Assembly (NCBI RefSeq): GCF_023061185.1
Contig: NZ_JAKGAK010000001.1
Location: 124,001-188,000 of the forward strand
DNA from: Chromohalobacter beijerinckii
GTDB lineage: Bacteria > Pseudomonadota > Gammaproteobacteria > Pseudomonadales > Halomonadaceae
Direction: 5' to 3'
DNA: 64,000 bases
In this document: in pieces, positions 19,219 through 28,845 of the stretch
How the letters are laid out: every line of letters begins with the position of its first letter
Position numbering within the stretch: position 1 is the stretch's first letter
The notes under the pieces: model-generated
Databases searched by the model: none
What the model was told of the DNA's origin: nothing
The model's input: only the letters and a program-made list of their open reading frames with translations
Position numbers and translations under genes: made by a program

Positions 19219-20517
19219 CTAGCTCAACTCGGCGCGATTGACGTAAGCCGTCAACGCACGAATCAGATAGTCGGCGTCACGGCTGCCGGCGGTTTCGCGA
19301 ATCGAGTGCATCCCCCATTGCGGCACTCCAACATCCAGCGTCGGCACCCCGAGTTCGGTGGAGGTAATCGGCCCGATGGTGCTGCCACATCCCATGTCGG
19401 CACGCGTGACGAACGTCTGGACTGGCGCTCCCGCCTCGCGGCAGATATCTCGAAACATCGCCGCCGTGGCACTATTGGTGGCATAGCGCTGATTGGCGTT
19501 GACCTTGATCACCGGGCCGCCGTTGATCGTCGGACCATGATTGGCATCATGCTTTTCGGGGAAGTTAGGGTGCAGGGCGTGGGCATTGTCACAAGAAATC
19601 ATGCGTGAGCCCTGAATCAGACGCACCCAACCTTCTTCACCTCCCTCGCCCAACTGGGCATGCACGCGGCGCAGCACGTCCCCCAGAAACGGACCCTGGG
19701 CACCGCTGGCGCTGGCACTCCCCACTTCTTCATGGTCGTTGGCGACGAATACCGCGCCTTGCTGGCCATCGCTGGCCAACAGCGCTTCGATACCCATAAA
19801 GCACGACAGTAGATTATCGAGGCGCGCGCTGGCGATCAGCTCGCCCTCGACGCCCACACGCGACGGCCGCTGCATGTCGTAGAGGGCGAGTTCATAATCC
19901 ATCAGTTGGATGTTTTCCAAGCCGTGCTGCTCATACAACCAGCGCTTGAGCCATTTCTCCAGGTCGGGCTCGCTACCGCCCTGCAGCATGACCGGCAGCA
20001 TCTGTGTCTGAGCGTTCAGCGCACGTCCATTATTCGCCTCGCGGTCGAGATGAATCGCCAAGCTGGGGATGATCGCAACGGGACGATCAACGTGCAATAA
20101 TACGCCCTGCAGTCGCCCATCCTCGCGTCGTACATGGACACGCCCGGCCAGGCCCAAATCTCGGTCGAACCAAGGTGCCAACAACGCCCCACCGTAGACT
20201 TCGACACTCAATTGAAGCCAGTCATTGCCGGTGACCACTGGCTGGGGCTTGAGCCGCAGCCCCGGGCTATCGGTATGCGCCCCGATCATGCGCAACCCGC
20301 CTAGGCCCTCCTCCGGCACCTGCATGGCGATCAACGACGAATCATTACGGGTAACGTAAAAACGTTCGCCGGGCGCCAACTGCCACGTCTCGGTTTCCTC
20401 GAGGCGACGGTAGCCCGCTTGCTCGAGTCGTCGGGCCATATTGTCGACGGCATGCCAAGGCGTGGGGGAACGTTCGAGAAAATGTAACAAGCGATCAAGG
20501 GTGGGGGCGTGAGCCAT
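19219..20517 (-). CDS. apeB: M18-family aspartyl aminopeptidase
   Basis: M18 aminopeptidases are cytoplasmic di-zinc enzymes that remove N-terminal acidic or other residues from peptides. The 432-residue protein shows the family metal and catalytic segments: MIGAHTDSPGLRLKPQP near residue 80, ARLDNLLSCFMG, FVANDHEEVGSASASGA, ISCDNAHALHPNFPEKHDANHGP and, near the C-terminus, GVPQWGMHSIRETAGSRD. Length is normal. It is transcribed away from the protease gene at 20649, with about 130 bases between them. Confidence 0.93.
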   Translation of the reverse strand: MAHAPTLDRLLHFLERSPTPWHAVDNMARRLEQAGYRRLEETETWQLAPGERFYVTRNDSSLIAMQVPEEGLGGLRMIGAHTDSPGLRLKPQPVVTGNDWLQLSVEVYGGALLAPWFDRDLGLAGRVHVRREDGRLQGVLLHVDRPVAIIPSLAIHLDREANNGRALNAQTQMLPVMLQGGSEPDLEKWLKRWLYEQHGLENIQLMDYELALYDMQRPSRVGVEGELIASARLDNLLSCFMGIEALLASDGQQGAVFVANDHEEVGSASASGAQGPFLGDVLRRVHAQLGEGGEEGWVRLIQGSRMISCDNAHALHPNFPEKHDANHGPTINGGPVIKVNANQRYATNSATAAMFRDICREAGAPVQTFVTRADMGCGSTIGPITSTELGVPTLDVGVPQWGMHSIRETAGSRDADYLIRALTAYVNRAELS

Positions 20518-20648
20518 GGCGTCCTCGGAGAAGTGTCTGTGACGGATGATACAGACTGCTACAATGCCAGTCCGGTCTGAGAAAACTCAACTCAAGGAAC
20601 CGGCAATCTGGGAACGAGAGTGTACATGAAACCGGGAGTGCTTGATTA

Positions 20649-22715
20649 ATGAGCCTGTTTGCAGCCGCTCGGCGCGCGGCGATCTTGTCACTGTGGCTGG
20701 TGGTTTGTGCCCCGGCATTGGCCGATGCCCCGGCACCCACCGACGAACAGCGGCAAGCAGCGACGGAAGTCGCTGAATCGCTGCGATATGGACATTACGC
20801 CGATATCAATCTGGACGATGAGTGGTCTTCGAGAGCGTTTCAGCGCTACCTCGATGTACTGGACCCCCAACGCGCCTACTTACTATCGCGTGACGTAAAG
20901 GACTTCCACGATCTCGCTTCTTCTTTCGACGAGGCGCTCGACGAGGGAAAGCTTGAACGCGTCTACGAACTCTACGCACGCTACCAGGAACGTCTCGAGG
21001 CACGTCTGAAATGGATGATCGAGCGTCTCGATGATGGCAGCGATTTCAATTATCAGGGCAACGAGCGCCTGGCGCTGGACCGTGAAGACGAATCCTGGGC
21101 CCAGGGGCAGGACGCGCTCGACCGACTTTGGGAAAAGCGCCTCAAGAATGCCGCACTGACCCAATCTCTCAGTGCCCCGGAGGAAGATAACGCCGAGGAC
21201 ATCGTCAAGACGCTGCGCGATCGTTACGAAAACCAGCTCTCGCGCGTCGAACAGACCAACGCCGAAGACGTCCTGGTGATGTTCCTTAGTGCCGTCACCG
21301 GCACCGTCGATCCGCATACCGAATATCTTTCGCCCAGTCAGAGCGAATCCTTCGATATCCAGATGAAGCTATCGCTCGAAGGCATCGGCGCGCTGCTGCA
21401 AAGCGAAGGCGAATACGTCAAGGTATCCAGCCTGGTGCCCGGCGGTCCCGCCGACAAGGGTGACGCCTTGGAGCCCGCCGATCGTATCGTTGCGGTAGGA
21501 CAAGGCGAGGATGGCGAGATGGTCAATGTCGTGGGCATGCGCCTCGACGAGGTCGTCGACCTGATTCGTGGCCCCAAAGGCTCGACCGTGCGGCTCGACG
21601 TCATTCCCGCCAAAGCCGTCGACGTGACGCGCACGCACACGGTGCGCATCACCCGCGACACCGTCAAGCTCGAGGATCAGGCAGCCCAGAGCGAGGTCGT
21701 GACCGTGACCCGCGATGGCAAGGATCACAAGGTCGGCGTGATCGACGTGCCCACCTTCTATGTCGATTTCGATGCCTGGCAGGCCGGTGACAGCGACTAC
21801 CGCAGCAGCACGCGTGACGTCGCCAAGGAAATCGACAAACTCAAGCAGGAAAACGTCGAAGGCATCGTCCTGGACCTGCGCAATAACGGCGGTGGCGCCC
21901 TACAGGAAGCCAACTCGCTGATCGGGCTCTTCATCGATCGGGGCCCTACCGTGCAGGTACGCGATGCCCGCGGCCGCATCAACCTCTACGGCGACTCCGA
22001 CCGTGGCGCCCACTACGACGGGCCGCTGACCGTACTGGTCAACCGTCTTTCGGCGTCTGCCTCAGAGATCTTCGCGGGCGCGATTCAGGATTACGGCCGC
22101 GGCCTAGTCGTCGGCAACCAGACTTTCGGCAAGGGGACCGTGCAGACGCTCAATGACCTCAGCCATGGTCAGATCAAGCTGACCCGCGCCAAGTTCTACC
22201 GCATCACGGGCGAGAGCACCCAATTGCGCGGCGTCGAACCAGACATCACCTTCCCCAGCCTCATCGGCATGGACGAAATCGGAGAAAGCGCACTCGATAA
22301 CGCCCTGCCCTGGGACAAGGTACGTCCCGTGCAATACCGGCGATACGGCGAGCCACAACGCTATCTGGATACGCTGCAAGCGGAGCATGACGAACGCGCC
22401 AAGCAGGACCCCAACTTCGTCTATCTCGAACGCGAGGCCACGCTGGTCAAGCAACTCAAGGAACAACGGACCAGCATCAGCTTGAACCGCGAGCAGCGCC
22501 AACGGGAAATGGAGGCCCAGGAGGCCGAGCAACTCTCGCTGGAGAATCAACGCCGCAAGGCGCTGGGCCTCGATCAGCTCGAGGAATGGACCGATGCCCG
22601 TGAGAGTGACGATCCAGAAGACAAGGAAGAGGACGACAAGCCTGTCGATCGCGCACAAGTCATTGAAGCTGCGAAAATCCTGCTCGACTATGCGCACTTG
22701 AAAGAAACGCGGTAA
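20649..22715 (+). CDS. prc: Tail-specific periplasmic protease Prc
   Basis: Prc (Tsp) is a periplasmic serine protease that degrades proteins with non-polar C-termini and trims cell-wall enzymes. The 688-residue product has a signal peptide (AAILSLWLVVCAPALADA), an N-terminal domain, a PDZ domain around residues 235-330 (SLEGIGALLQSEGEYVKVSSLVPGGPADKGD) and the S41 protease core. The Ser-Lys dyad is visible: S470 in LSASASEIF and K495 in FGKGTVQ, 25 residues apart as in the E. coli enzyme. A charged C-terminal domain follows. It stands as a single gene. Confidence 0.94.
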   Translation: MSLFAAARRAAILSLWLVVCAPALADAPAPTDEQRQAATEVAESLRYGHYADINLDDEWSSRAFQRYLDVLDPQRAYLLSRDVKDFHDLASSFDEALDEGKLERVYELYARYQERLEARLKWMIERLDDGSDFNYQGNERLALDREDESWAQGQDALDRLWEKRLKNAALTQSLSAPEEDNAEDIVKTLRDRYENQLSRVEQTNAEDVLVMFLSAVTGTVDPHTEYLSPSQSESFDIQMKLSLEGIGALLQSEGEYVKVSSLVPGGPADKGDALEPADRIVAVGQGEDGEMVNVVGMRLDEVVDLIRGPKGSTVRLDVIPAKAVDVTRTHTVRITRDTVKLEDQAAQSEVVTVTRDGKDHKVGVIDVPTFYVDFDAWQAGDSDYRSSTRDVAKEIDKLKQENVEGIVLDLRNNGGGALQEANSLIGLFIDRGPTVQVRDARGRINLYGDSDRGAHYDGPLTVLVNRLSASASEIFAGAIQDYGRGLVVGNQTFGKGTVQTLNDLSHGQIKLTRAKFYRITGESTQLRGVEPDITFPSLIGMDEIGESALDNALPWDKVRPVQYRRYGEPQRYLDTLQAEHDERAKQDPNFVYLEREATLVKQLKEQRTSISLNREQRQREMEAQEAEQLSLENQRRKALGLDQLEEWTDARESDDPEDKEEDDKPVDRAQVIEAAKILLDYAHLKETR

Positions 22716-24635
<1,920 letters not shown>

Positions 24636-24654
24636 TGAAGTACAACATATCGCC

Positions 24655-24730
24655 TGGCTCCCCGAACAGGACTCGAACCTGTGACCCAATGATTAACAGT
24701 CATTTGCTCTACCAACTGAGCTATCGGGGA
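24655..24730 (-). tRNA. tRNA-Asn (anticodon GTT), third copy in the transcript
   Basis: A 76-nt tRNA with encoded CCA on the minus strand. The acceptor stem is TCCCCGA/TCGGGGA, the anticodon loop reads CTGTTAA (GTT), and the T arm is ACAGG-TTCGAGT-CCTGT. It appears identical to the copy at 24759-24834 and ends 20 bases from the ligB stop. Confidence 0.96.
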
Positions 24731-24758
24731 ATATCAGCGATGTCACTCGGCGGGAAGT

Positions 24759-24834
24759 TGGCTCCCCGAACAGGACTCGAACCTGTGACCCAATGATTAA
24801 CAGTCATTTGCTCTACCAACTGAGCTATCGGGGA
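24759..24834 (-). tRNA. tRNA-Asn (anticodon GTT), second copy in the transcript
   Basis: A 76-nt tRNA with encoded CCA, apparently the same sequence as the copy at 24655-24730. Spacers on either side are 28 and 21 bases and differ from each other, so the array is three genes with independent spacers rather than a tandem repeat of one long unit. Confidence 0.96.
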
Positions 24835-24855
24835 TCGCCGAGCGCGATCCGGTAT

Positions 24856-24931
24856 TGGCTCCCCGAGCAGGACTCGAACCTGCGACCCAATGATTAACAG
24901 TCATTTGCTCTACCAACTGAGCTATCGGGGA
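24856..24931 (-). tRNA. tRNA-Asn (anticodon GTT), promoter-proximal variant
   Basis: A 76-nt tRNA with encoded CCA. It differs from the other two copies only at the outer T-stem pair, which is G-C (GCAGG/CCTGC) instead of A-T (ACAGG/CCTGT): a compensated double change. It is the first tRNA after the promoter at 24954-24981. Confidence 0.96.
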
Positions 24932-24953
24932 ACGATGCCGGAGCACGCGGCGT

Positions 24954-24981
24954 AGTATACGGATTAGTTCGAGGGCGTCAA
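24954..24981 (-). promoter_or_regulatory. Sigma-70 promoter of the tRNA-Asn array
   Basis: On the minus strand TTGACG (24981-24976) and TATACT (24959-24954) are separated by 16 bases. A GC-rich discriminator (ACGCCGCG) follows the -10 box, as is common at stable-RNA promoters under stringent control. The first tRNA starts 22 bases beyond the -10 box. Confidence 0.8.
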
Positions 24982-25275
24982 GGCTGGAAGTGAATTCGTT
25001 TGCCAGATCGCCGCCTTAGCCCGCGCTCATTCTTCTATTGAAACAGGCACCTAGCGACGCAGGACAAGACGACGATGCGCCGCAAGGGCGATTATCCCTC
25101 CCCCGGCGAATTCACGGCGGCGATGGGACTCACCCATCAAGCGCGCCATGCGACGGATATACAGACGCAACACGCTCCGCGGAACGCAAAGCACAGCAAA
25201 ACACCACCGAGATTCATCAACACAGAGGGTCTGCTTAAGCAAGCAGAAAATTTAGCGGGACTTGCGGAATGGGAG
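24982..25275. other. Non-coding stretch between tRNA-Asn and tRNA-Met units
   Basis: Short open frames cross this stretch on both strands, but none has a recognisable domain, a ribosome-binding site or codon use like the neighbouring genes. It probably holds the 3' trailer of the minus-strand tRNA-Met transcript and the region upstream of the tRNA-Asn promoter. I see no repeat, integrase remnant or clear hairpin terminator. Confidence 0.6.
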
Positions 25276-25352
25276 TGGTGGCTACGCCCTGACTCGAACA
25301 GGGGACCCCATCATTATGAGTGATGTGCTCTAACCAACTGAGCTACGTAGCC
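25276..25352 (-). tRNA. tRNA-Met (anticodon CAT, elongator type), second copy
   Basis: A 77-nt tRNA with encoded CCA. Read on the minus strand, its sequence matches the tRNA-Met at 19081-19157 throughout. Its flanks are unrelated to those of the first copy, and it has its own promoter at 25390-25418. Confidence 0.95.
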
Positions 25353-25389
25353 ACACATCGCATAGCAGGAAGCTTGGCGACGGGGGCGA

Positions 25390-25418
25390 ATTATGCACAT
25401 GGGCTTGCCGCTTGGCAA
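25390..25418 (-). promoter_or_regulatory. Sigma-70 promoter of the second tRNA-Met
   Basis: On the minus strand TTGCCA (25418-25413) and CATAAT (25395-25390) are separated by 17 bases. The tRNA begins about 37 bases past the -10 box. The -35 box lies inside the hairpin that follows choX. Confidence 0.65.
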
Positions 25419-25425
25419 GCCCATG
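25398..25425 (-). terminator. Hairpin downstream of choX
   Basis: CATGGGCTTGCC and GGCAAGCCCATG form a perfect 12-bp stem with a 4-base loop, starting 20 bases past the choX stop. There is no clean T-tract after it, so it may be a weak terminator or a 3' stabilising hairpin. Confidence 0.65.
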
Positions 25426-25445
25426 GCAGTGACAAGGTGCGACGC

Positions 25446-26396
25446 TTAGGCGTCGATGTCGAGCTCGCGCTTCACGGCATCCAGGCCAGACTCGCCCTCG
25501 ACGGTGGTCACGCCATCGAGCCACTCGTCGAGCACGCCCGGATTGTCCTGGAGCCAAGCACGGGCAGCATCGCGCGGATCTTCGCCGTCATCCATGATCG
25601 CACCCATGATTTTGTTCTCCATGGACAAAGTAAAGCTCAAGTTATTGAGCAACTCGCCCACGTTGCCGCATGCCTCGGCGTAATCGGCACGTGTATTGGT
25701 ATACACAGTGGCACCGCCTAGATTAGGGCCGAAGTAGTCATCGGCATCTTTCAGATAGGCTATGTCGTAGTTGGTGTTCATCGGGTGCGGTTCCCAACCG
25801 AGGAACACCATCCATTCATCGCTCTGGGTCCGGGAGTTAAGTTCGGCGAGCATGCCCGATTCGGACGAGTCGATCAGGTCCCAGTCGCCCAAGCCGAAGG
25901 CATCGTCATCGATCATCTGCTGAATGATCTGGTTGCCGTCGTTGCCCGCTTCGATGCCATACAGACGGCTACCGAACTGGTCCGCATGATCATCCAGATC
26001 TTCGACCGAGGTGACACCGGCATCATAGACGTATTGCGGTACCGCCAAGGTGTACTTGGCGCCCTCGAGGTTCGCGCCCAGTCGATCGACCTGGCCTTTA
26101 TCGATGTACTCGTCGCTGATCGACGCCATCGACGGCATCCAGTTGCCCAGGAATACGTCAAAGTCGCCATTCTTCATGCCGGCGTAGGCTACGGGTACGG
26201 AAACGGTATCGGAGGTCGTTTCGTACCCCAACCCTTCGAGCACCTCACGCGTCAATGCGGTAGTGGCGGTAATATCCGTCCAGCCGACTTCGGCGAAACG
26301 CACGGGCTGGCATTCCTCCGGCGTGTCGGCCATGGCCAGCGGCGAAAGCAACGTGGCACTGCCCAGCAGCGCGATCAATGGGGTCTTGTTGGACAT
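25446..26396 (-). CDS. choX: Choline/betaine ABC transporter substrate-binding protein, ChoX-like
   Basis: This 316-residue periplasmic protein has a signal peptide (LIALLGSATLLSPLAMA) and the OpuAC/ProX-type binding fold. Aromatic segments that could form the cage for a quaternary amine are visible: GWTDITATTAL near residue 38, FLGNWMPSM near residue 82 and FLGWEPHPMN near residue 200, as in choline-binding ChoX proteins. No permease or ATPase gene is adjacent, so it must work with components encoded elsewhere. It is divergent from betI-betB-betA, and a TTGAAT-type inverted repeat in its leader suggests BetI control. The ribosome-binding site AAGGGAG precedes the ATG. Choline is favoured over glycine betaine by context. 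Confidence 0.85.
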   Translation of the reverse strand: MSNKTPLIALLGSATLLSPLAMADTPEECQPVRFAEVGWTDITATTALTREVLEGLGYETTSDTVSVPVAYAGMKNGDFDVFLGNWMPSMASISDEYIDKGQVDRLGANLEGAKYTLAVPQYVYDAGVTSVEDLDDHADQFGSRLYGIEAGNDGNQIIQQMIDDDAFGLGDWDLIDSSESGMLAELNSRTQSDEWMVFLGWEPHPMNTNYDIAYLKDADDYFGPNLGGATVYTNTRADYAEACGNVGELLNNLSFTLSMENKIMGAIMDDGEDPRDAARAWLQDNPGVLDEWLDGVTTVEGESGLDAVKRELDIDA

Positions 26397-26423
26397 GGAA
26401 TTCTCCCTTGCGTTGATGTTGGA

Positions 26424-26441
26424 ATTGAATGACGATTCAAT
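26424..26441. promoter_or_regulatory. Candidate BetI operator in the choX leader
   Basis: ATTGAAT (26424-26430) and ATTCAAT (26435-26441) form a perfect 7-bp inverted repeat with the spacer GACG. It shares the ATTGAA/TTCAAT half-sites of the second palindrome at 26527-26540 and lies 28 bases upstream of the choX start codon. Confidence 0.6.
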
Positions 26442-26526
26442 AACGTTTTCTTATGCTAAATGAATTCTGCGATTCTTTTCCACTATGGATTTCATTTACC
26501 ATGGAAAGATAGCAGATTTTTTATTG

Positions 26527-26540
26527 ATTGAACGTTCAAT
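26527..26540. promoter_or_regulatory. Candidate BetI operator upstream of betI
   Basis: ATTGAACGTTCAAT is a perfect 14-bp palindrome of the type bound by BetI in other gammaproteobacteria. It covers the -35 box of the betI promoter, so binding would exclude RNA polymerase. Confidence 0.7.
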
Positions 26541-26556
26541 AAAAACATTCCATAAT
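26528..26556 (+). promoter_or_regulatory. Sigma-70 promoter of betI-betB-betA
   Basis: TTGAAC (26528-26533) and CATAAT (26551-26556) are 17 bases apart. The -35 box is part of the palindrome at 26527-26540. Transcription would begin about 60 bases ahead of the betI GTG. Confidence 0.65.
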
Positions 26557-26625
26557 GATTCGACTCTGGGTGGCTCATGAGGTGCACAAACGAGCTACCC
26601 GAACGTCAGCAAAGGAGAATGCTCG

Positions 26626-27237
26626 GTGCCCAAGCTCGGTATGCAACCCATTCGCCGCCGCCAGCTGATCCAAGCGACACTGGAAGCCATCGACGACGTC
26701 GGCCTAGCGGATGCCACCATCGCGCGGATCGCCAAACGTGCCGGCGTATCGGCGGGCATCATCAGCCACTATTTCGGCGGCAAGGACGGGCTGCTCGAAT
26801 CGACCATGCGTCAGATTCTTTGGGATCTCGGTAACGCCGTCGCACAGCGTCGTACCCGAGACAATGTCGAGTCCCCACGCGAACACCTGCATGCCATCAT
26901 CGACGGCAACTTCGACCGCAGCCAGGTCAACAAGATCGTCATGAAGACTTGGCTGGCTTTCTGGTCGGTCAGCATGCACCGTGCCGATCTTCAGCGCTTG
27001 CAACGCGTCAATGATCGGCGGCTGTATTCGAACATCTGTCACCACTTTCAACGCTGCCTGCCAAGGTCCGACGCACAGCAGGCAGCACGCGGCCTGGCCG
27101 CTATGATCGATGGGCTCTGGTTACGCGGCGCGCTCGCGCCACAAGGCATCGATGTCGACCGAGCGCGACAACTGGCCTATGACTATGTGGAAGAGCAACT
27201 TGCTCATGCCACGTCGCGAGCACCGATTCACGCCTGA
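26626..27237 (+). CDS. betI: BetI, choline-responsive TetR-family repressor
   Basis: BetI represses choline uptake and oxidation genes until choline is present. The 203-residue protein begins with the family sequence MPKLGMQPIRRRQLIQATLEAI and has a TetR helix-turn-helix at about residues 25-60 (DATIARIAKRAGVSAGIISHYFGGKDGLLESTMR). The C-terminal domain contains the conserved NKIVMKTWLAFWSVSMH segment. It starts at the GTG at 26626, supported by AAAGGAGA 8 bases upstream. It is the first gene of betI-betB-betA, divergent from choX, and two TTGAA-type palindromes in the intergenic region are its likely operators. Confidence 0.95.
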   Translation: MPKLGMQPIRRRQLIQATLEAIDDVGLADATIARIAKRAGVSAGIISHYFGGKDGLLESTMRQILWDLGNAVAQRRTRDNVESPREHLHAIIDGNFDRSQVNKIVMKTWLAFWSVSMHRADLQRLQRVNDRRLYSNICHHFQRCLPRSDAQQAARGLAAMIDGLWLRGALAPQGIDVDRARQLAYDYVEEQLAHATSRAPIHA

Positions 27238-27291
27238 CGCCAAGCCTCGACACTTTTCATTCACGACACATTCACAATGCGGGAGGACCTC

Positions 27292-28761
27292 ATGGCCACT
27301 TTCGAGACTCAAAAGCTCTACATCGGCGGTCGATTCGTCGACGCCACATCCGGCGAGACATTCGACACCATCAATCCGGTCGATGGCAGCGTGCTGGCCA
27401 GCATCCAACAAGCCTCTCAGGACGATGTCGACCGTGCCGTCGCCTCGGCCCGCGAAGGCCAGCGCACATGGGCTGCAATGAACGGCATGGAACGCAGCCG
27501 TATCCTGCATCGTGCCGTCGCGCTGCTGCGCGAACGTAACGACGAACTGGCCCACCTGGAAACACTGGACACCGGCAAGCCAATCAGTGAAACGCAAGCC
27601 GTGGACATCGTCACCGGCACCGACTCGCTGGAATACTATGCCAACCTGGCGCCTTCCATCGAAGGCACTCAGGTGCCGCTGCGTGAGGATTCGTTCTTCT
27701 ACACGCGTCGCGAACCGCTGGGCGTCATCGGTGCCATCGGCGCCTGGAACTACCCCATTCAGATCGCCTGCTGGAAATCCGCACCGGCACTGGCGGCGGG
27801 TAACGCCGTGGTCTTCAAACCCAGCGAGGTCACGCCGCTGACCACCCTGAAACTGGCAGAAATTCTTACCGAAGCCGGCCTACCGGACGGCGTTTTCAAC
27901 GTGGTTCAGGGTGACGGACGCGTCGGGCAGATGCTCACCAACCACGCCGACATCGACAAGATCACCTTCACCGGTGAAGCCGGCACCGGCAAGAAGGTCA
28001 TGTCCGCCGCCGCGGGTTCTACACTCAAGGAAGTCACCATGGAGCTGGGCGGCAAGTCGCCGTTGATCGTCTTCGATGACGCCGACCTGGAACGCGCCGC
28101 CGACGCGGCGATGATGGCCAACTTCTACTCCAGCGGCCAAGTTTGCACCAACGGCACACGCGTCTTCGTGCAGCGCTCGGTGCAGGCGGACTTCGAAGCC
28201 AAGATCAAAGAACGCGTGGAGCGCATCAAGGCCGGCGACCCGCTCGATCCGGCGGTCAACTTCGGTCCTCTGGTCAGCTTCGAGCACCAGGAAAAAGTGC
28301 AGAGCTATATCGATCTCGGCGCTCAGGAAGGCGCGCGCCTGCTGGTCGGCGGTGGCCGCTGGGACCAGGGAGACTGGGCTCAGGGCGCGTGGGCCGCGCC
28401 GACGGTCTTCACCGATTGCCGCGACGACATGCGCATCGTGCGCGAGGAAATCTTCGGCCCGGTGATGTCGATCCTGGTCTTCGACGATGAGGAAGAAGTG
28501 ATCCGGCGCTCCAACGATACCGCTTACGGTCTCGCCGCCGGCCTGTTCAGCGAAAGCCTGAACCGCGCGCACCGCGTCATCCATCGCCTGCAAGCCGGTA
28601 TCTGCTGGATCAATACCTGGGGCGATTCCCCGGCGGAAATGCCGGTGGGCGGTTACAAGGAATCTGGCATCGGCCGTGAAAACGGGCTGTCCTCGCTTGA
28701 TCAGTACACGCAGATCAAGTCGGTCCAGATCGAAATGGGACCCTTCCCCGCCGTGTTCTGA
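27292..28761 (+). CDS. betB: Betaine aldehyde dehydrogenase
   Basis: BetB oxidises betaine aldehyde to the osmoprotectant glycine betaine with NAD(P)+. The 489-residue length is standard. Visible motifs are the cofactor site [47 protein letters not shown], the general base in [18 protein letters not shown] (about residue 250) and the catalytic cysteine in [15 protein letters not shown] (about residue 286). I chose the ATG at 27292 because GGGAGG lies just upstream; an ATG five codons earlier lacks such a site. It follows betI by 54 bases and precedes betA by 84. Confidence 0.97.
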   Translation: MATFETQKLYIGGRFVDATSGETFDTINPVDGSVLASIQQASQDDVDRAVASAREGQRTWAAMNGMERSRILHRAVALLRERNDELAHLETLDTGKPISETQAVDIVTGTDSLEYYANLAPSIEGTQVPLREDSFFYTRREPLGVIGAIGAWNYPIQIACWKSAPALAAGNAVVFKPSEVTPLTTLKLAEILTEAGLPDGVFNVVQGDGRVGQMLTNHADIDKITFTGEAGTGKKVMSAAAGSTLKEVTMELGGKSPLIVFDDADLERAADAAMMANFYSSGQVCTNGTRVFVQRSVQADFEAKIKERVERIKAGDPLDPAVNFGPLVSFEHQEKVQSYIDLGAQEGARLLVGGGRWDQGDWAQGAWAAPTVFTDCRDDMRIVREEIFGPVMSILVFDDEEEVIRRSNDTAYGLAAGLFSESLNRAHRVIHRLQAGICWINTWGDSPAEMPVGGYKESGIGRENGLSSLDQYTQIKSVQIEMGPFPAVF

Positions 28762-28771
28762 TCCAGCGTCG

Positions 28772-28795
28772 GTGGCCGGCTCCCGGGCCGGCCAC
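28772..28795 (+). other. Intercistronic hairpin between betB and betA
   Basis: GTGGCCGG (28772-28779) pairs with CCGGCCAC (28788-28795), and the loop can pair further. It lies 11 bases past the betB stop and is not followed by T residues, so it is more likely an mRNA-stabilising or processing element than a terminator. Confidence 0.5.
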
Positions 28796-28845
28796 ACCGC
28801 TTGATCCTGTCATTCGTTCGACCACGTTCAAGGAGGGCCCCGCTC

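Noticed and set aside
24655-24931. Three near-identical ~76-base repeats with short spacers, resembling a repeat array or CRISPR
   Set aside because: Each unit folds as a complete tRNA-Asn with CCA; unit length and spacing do not fit CRISPR and there are no cas genes.
24954-24981. AT-rich stretch near the tRNA-Asn array as a replication origin or att site
   Set aside because: It is fully explained by a sigma-70 promoter; there are no DnaA boxes or duplicated cores.
25038-25323. Short open frames around the second tRNA-Met
   Set aside because: They run into or across the tRNA gene, have no recognisable protein features and lack ribosome-binding sites.
24655-25352. tRNA cluster as a possible integration site for a genomic island
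   Set aside because: No integrase gene, no duplicated tRNA 3' end beyond the real genes, and the flanking genes are native in composition.
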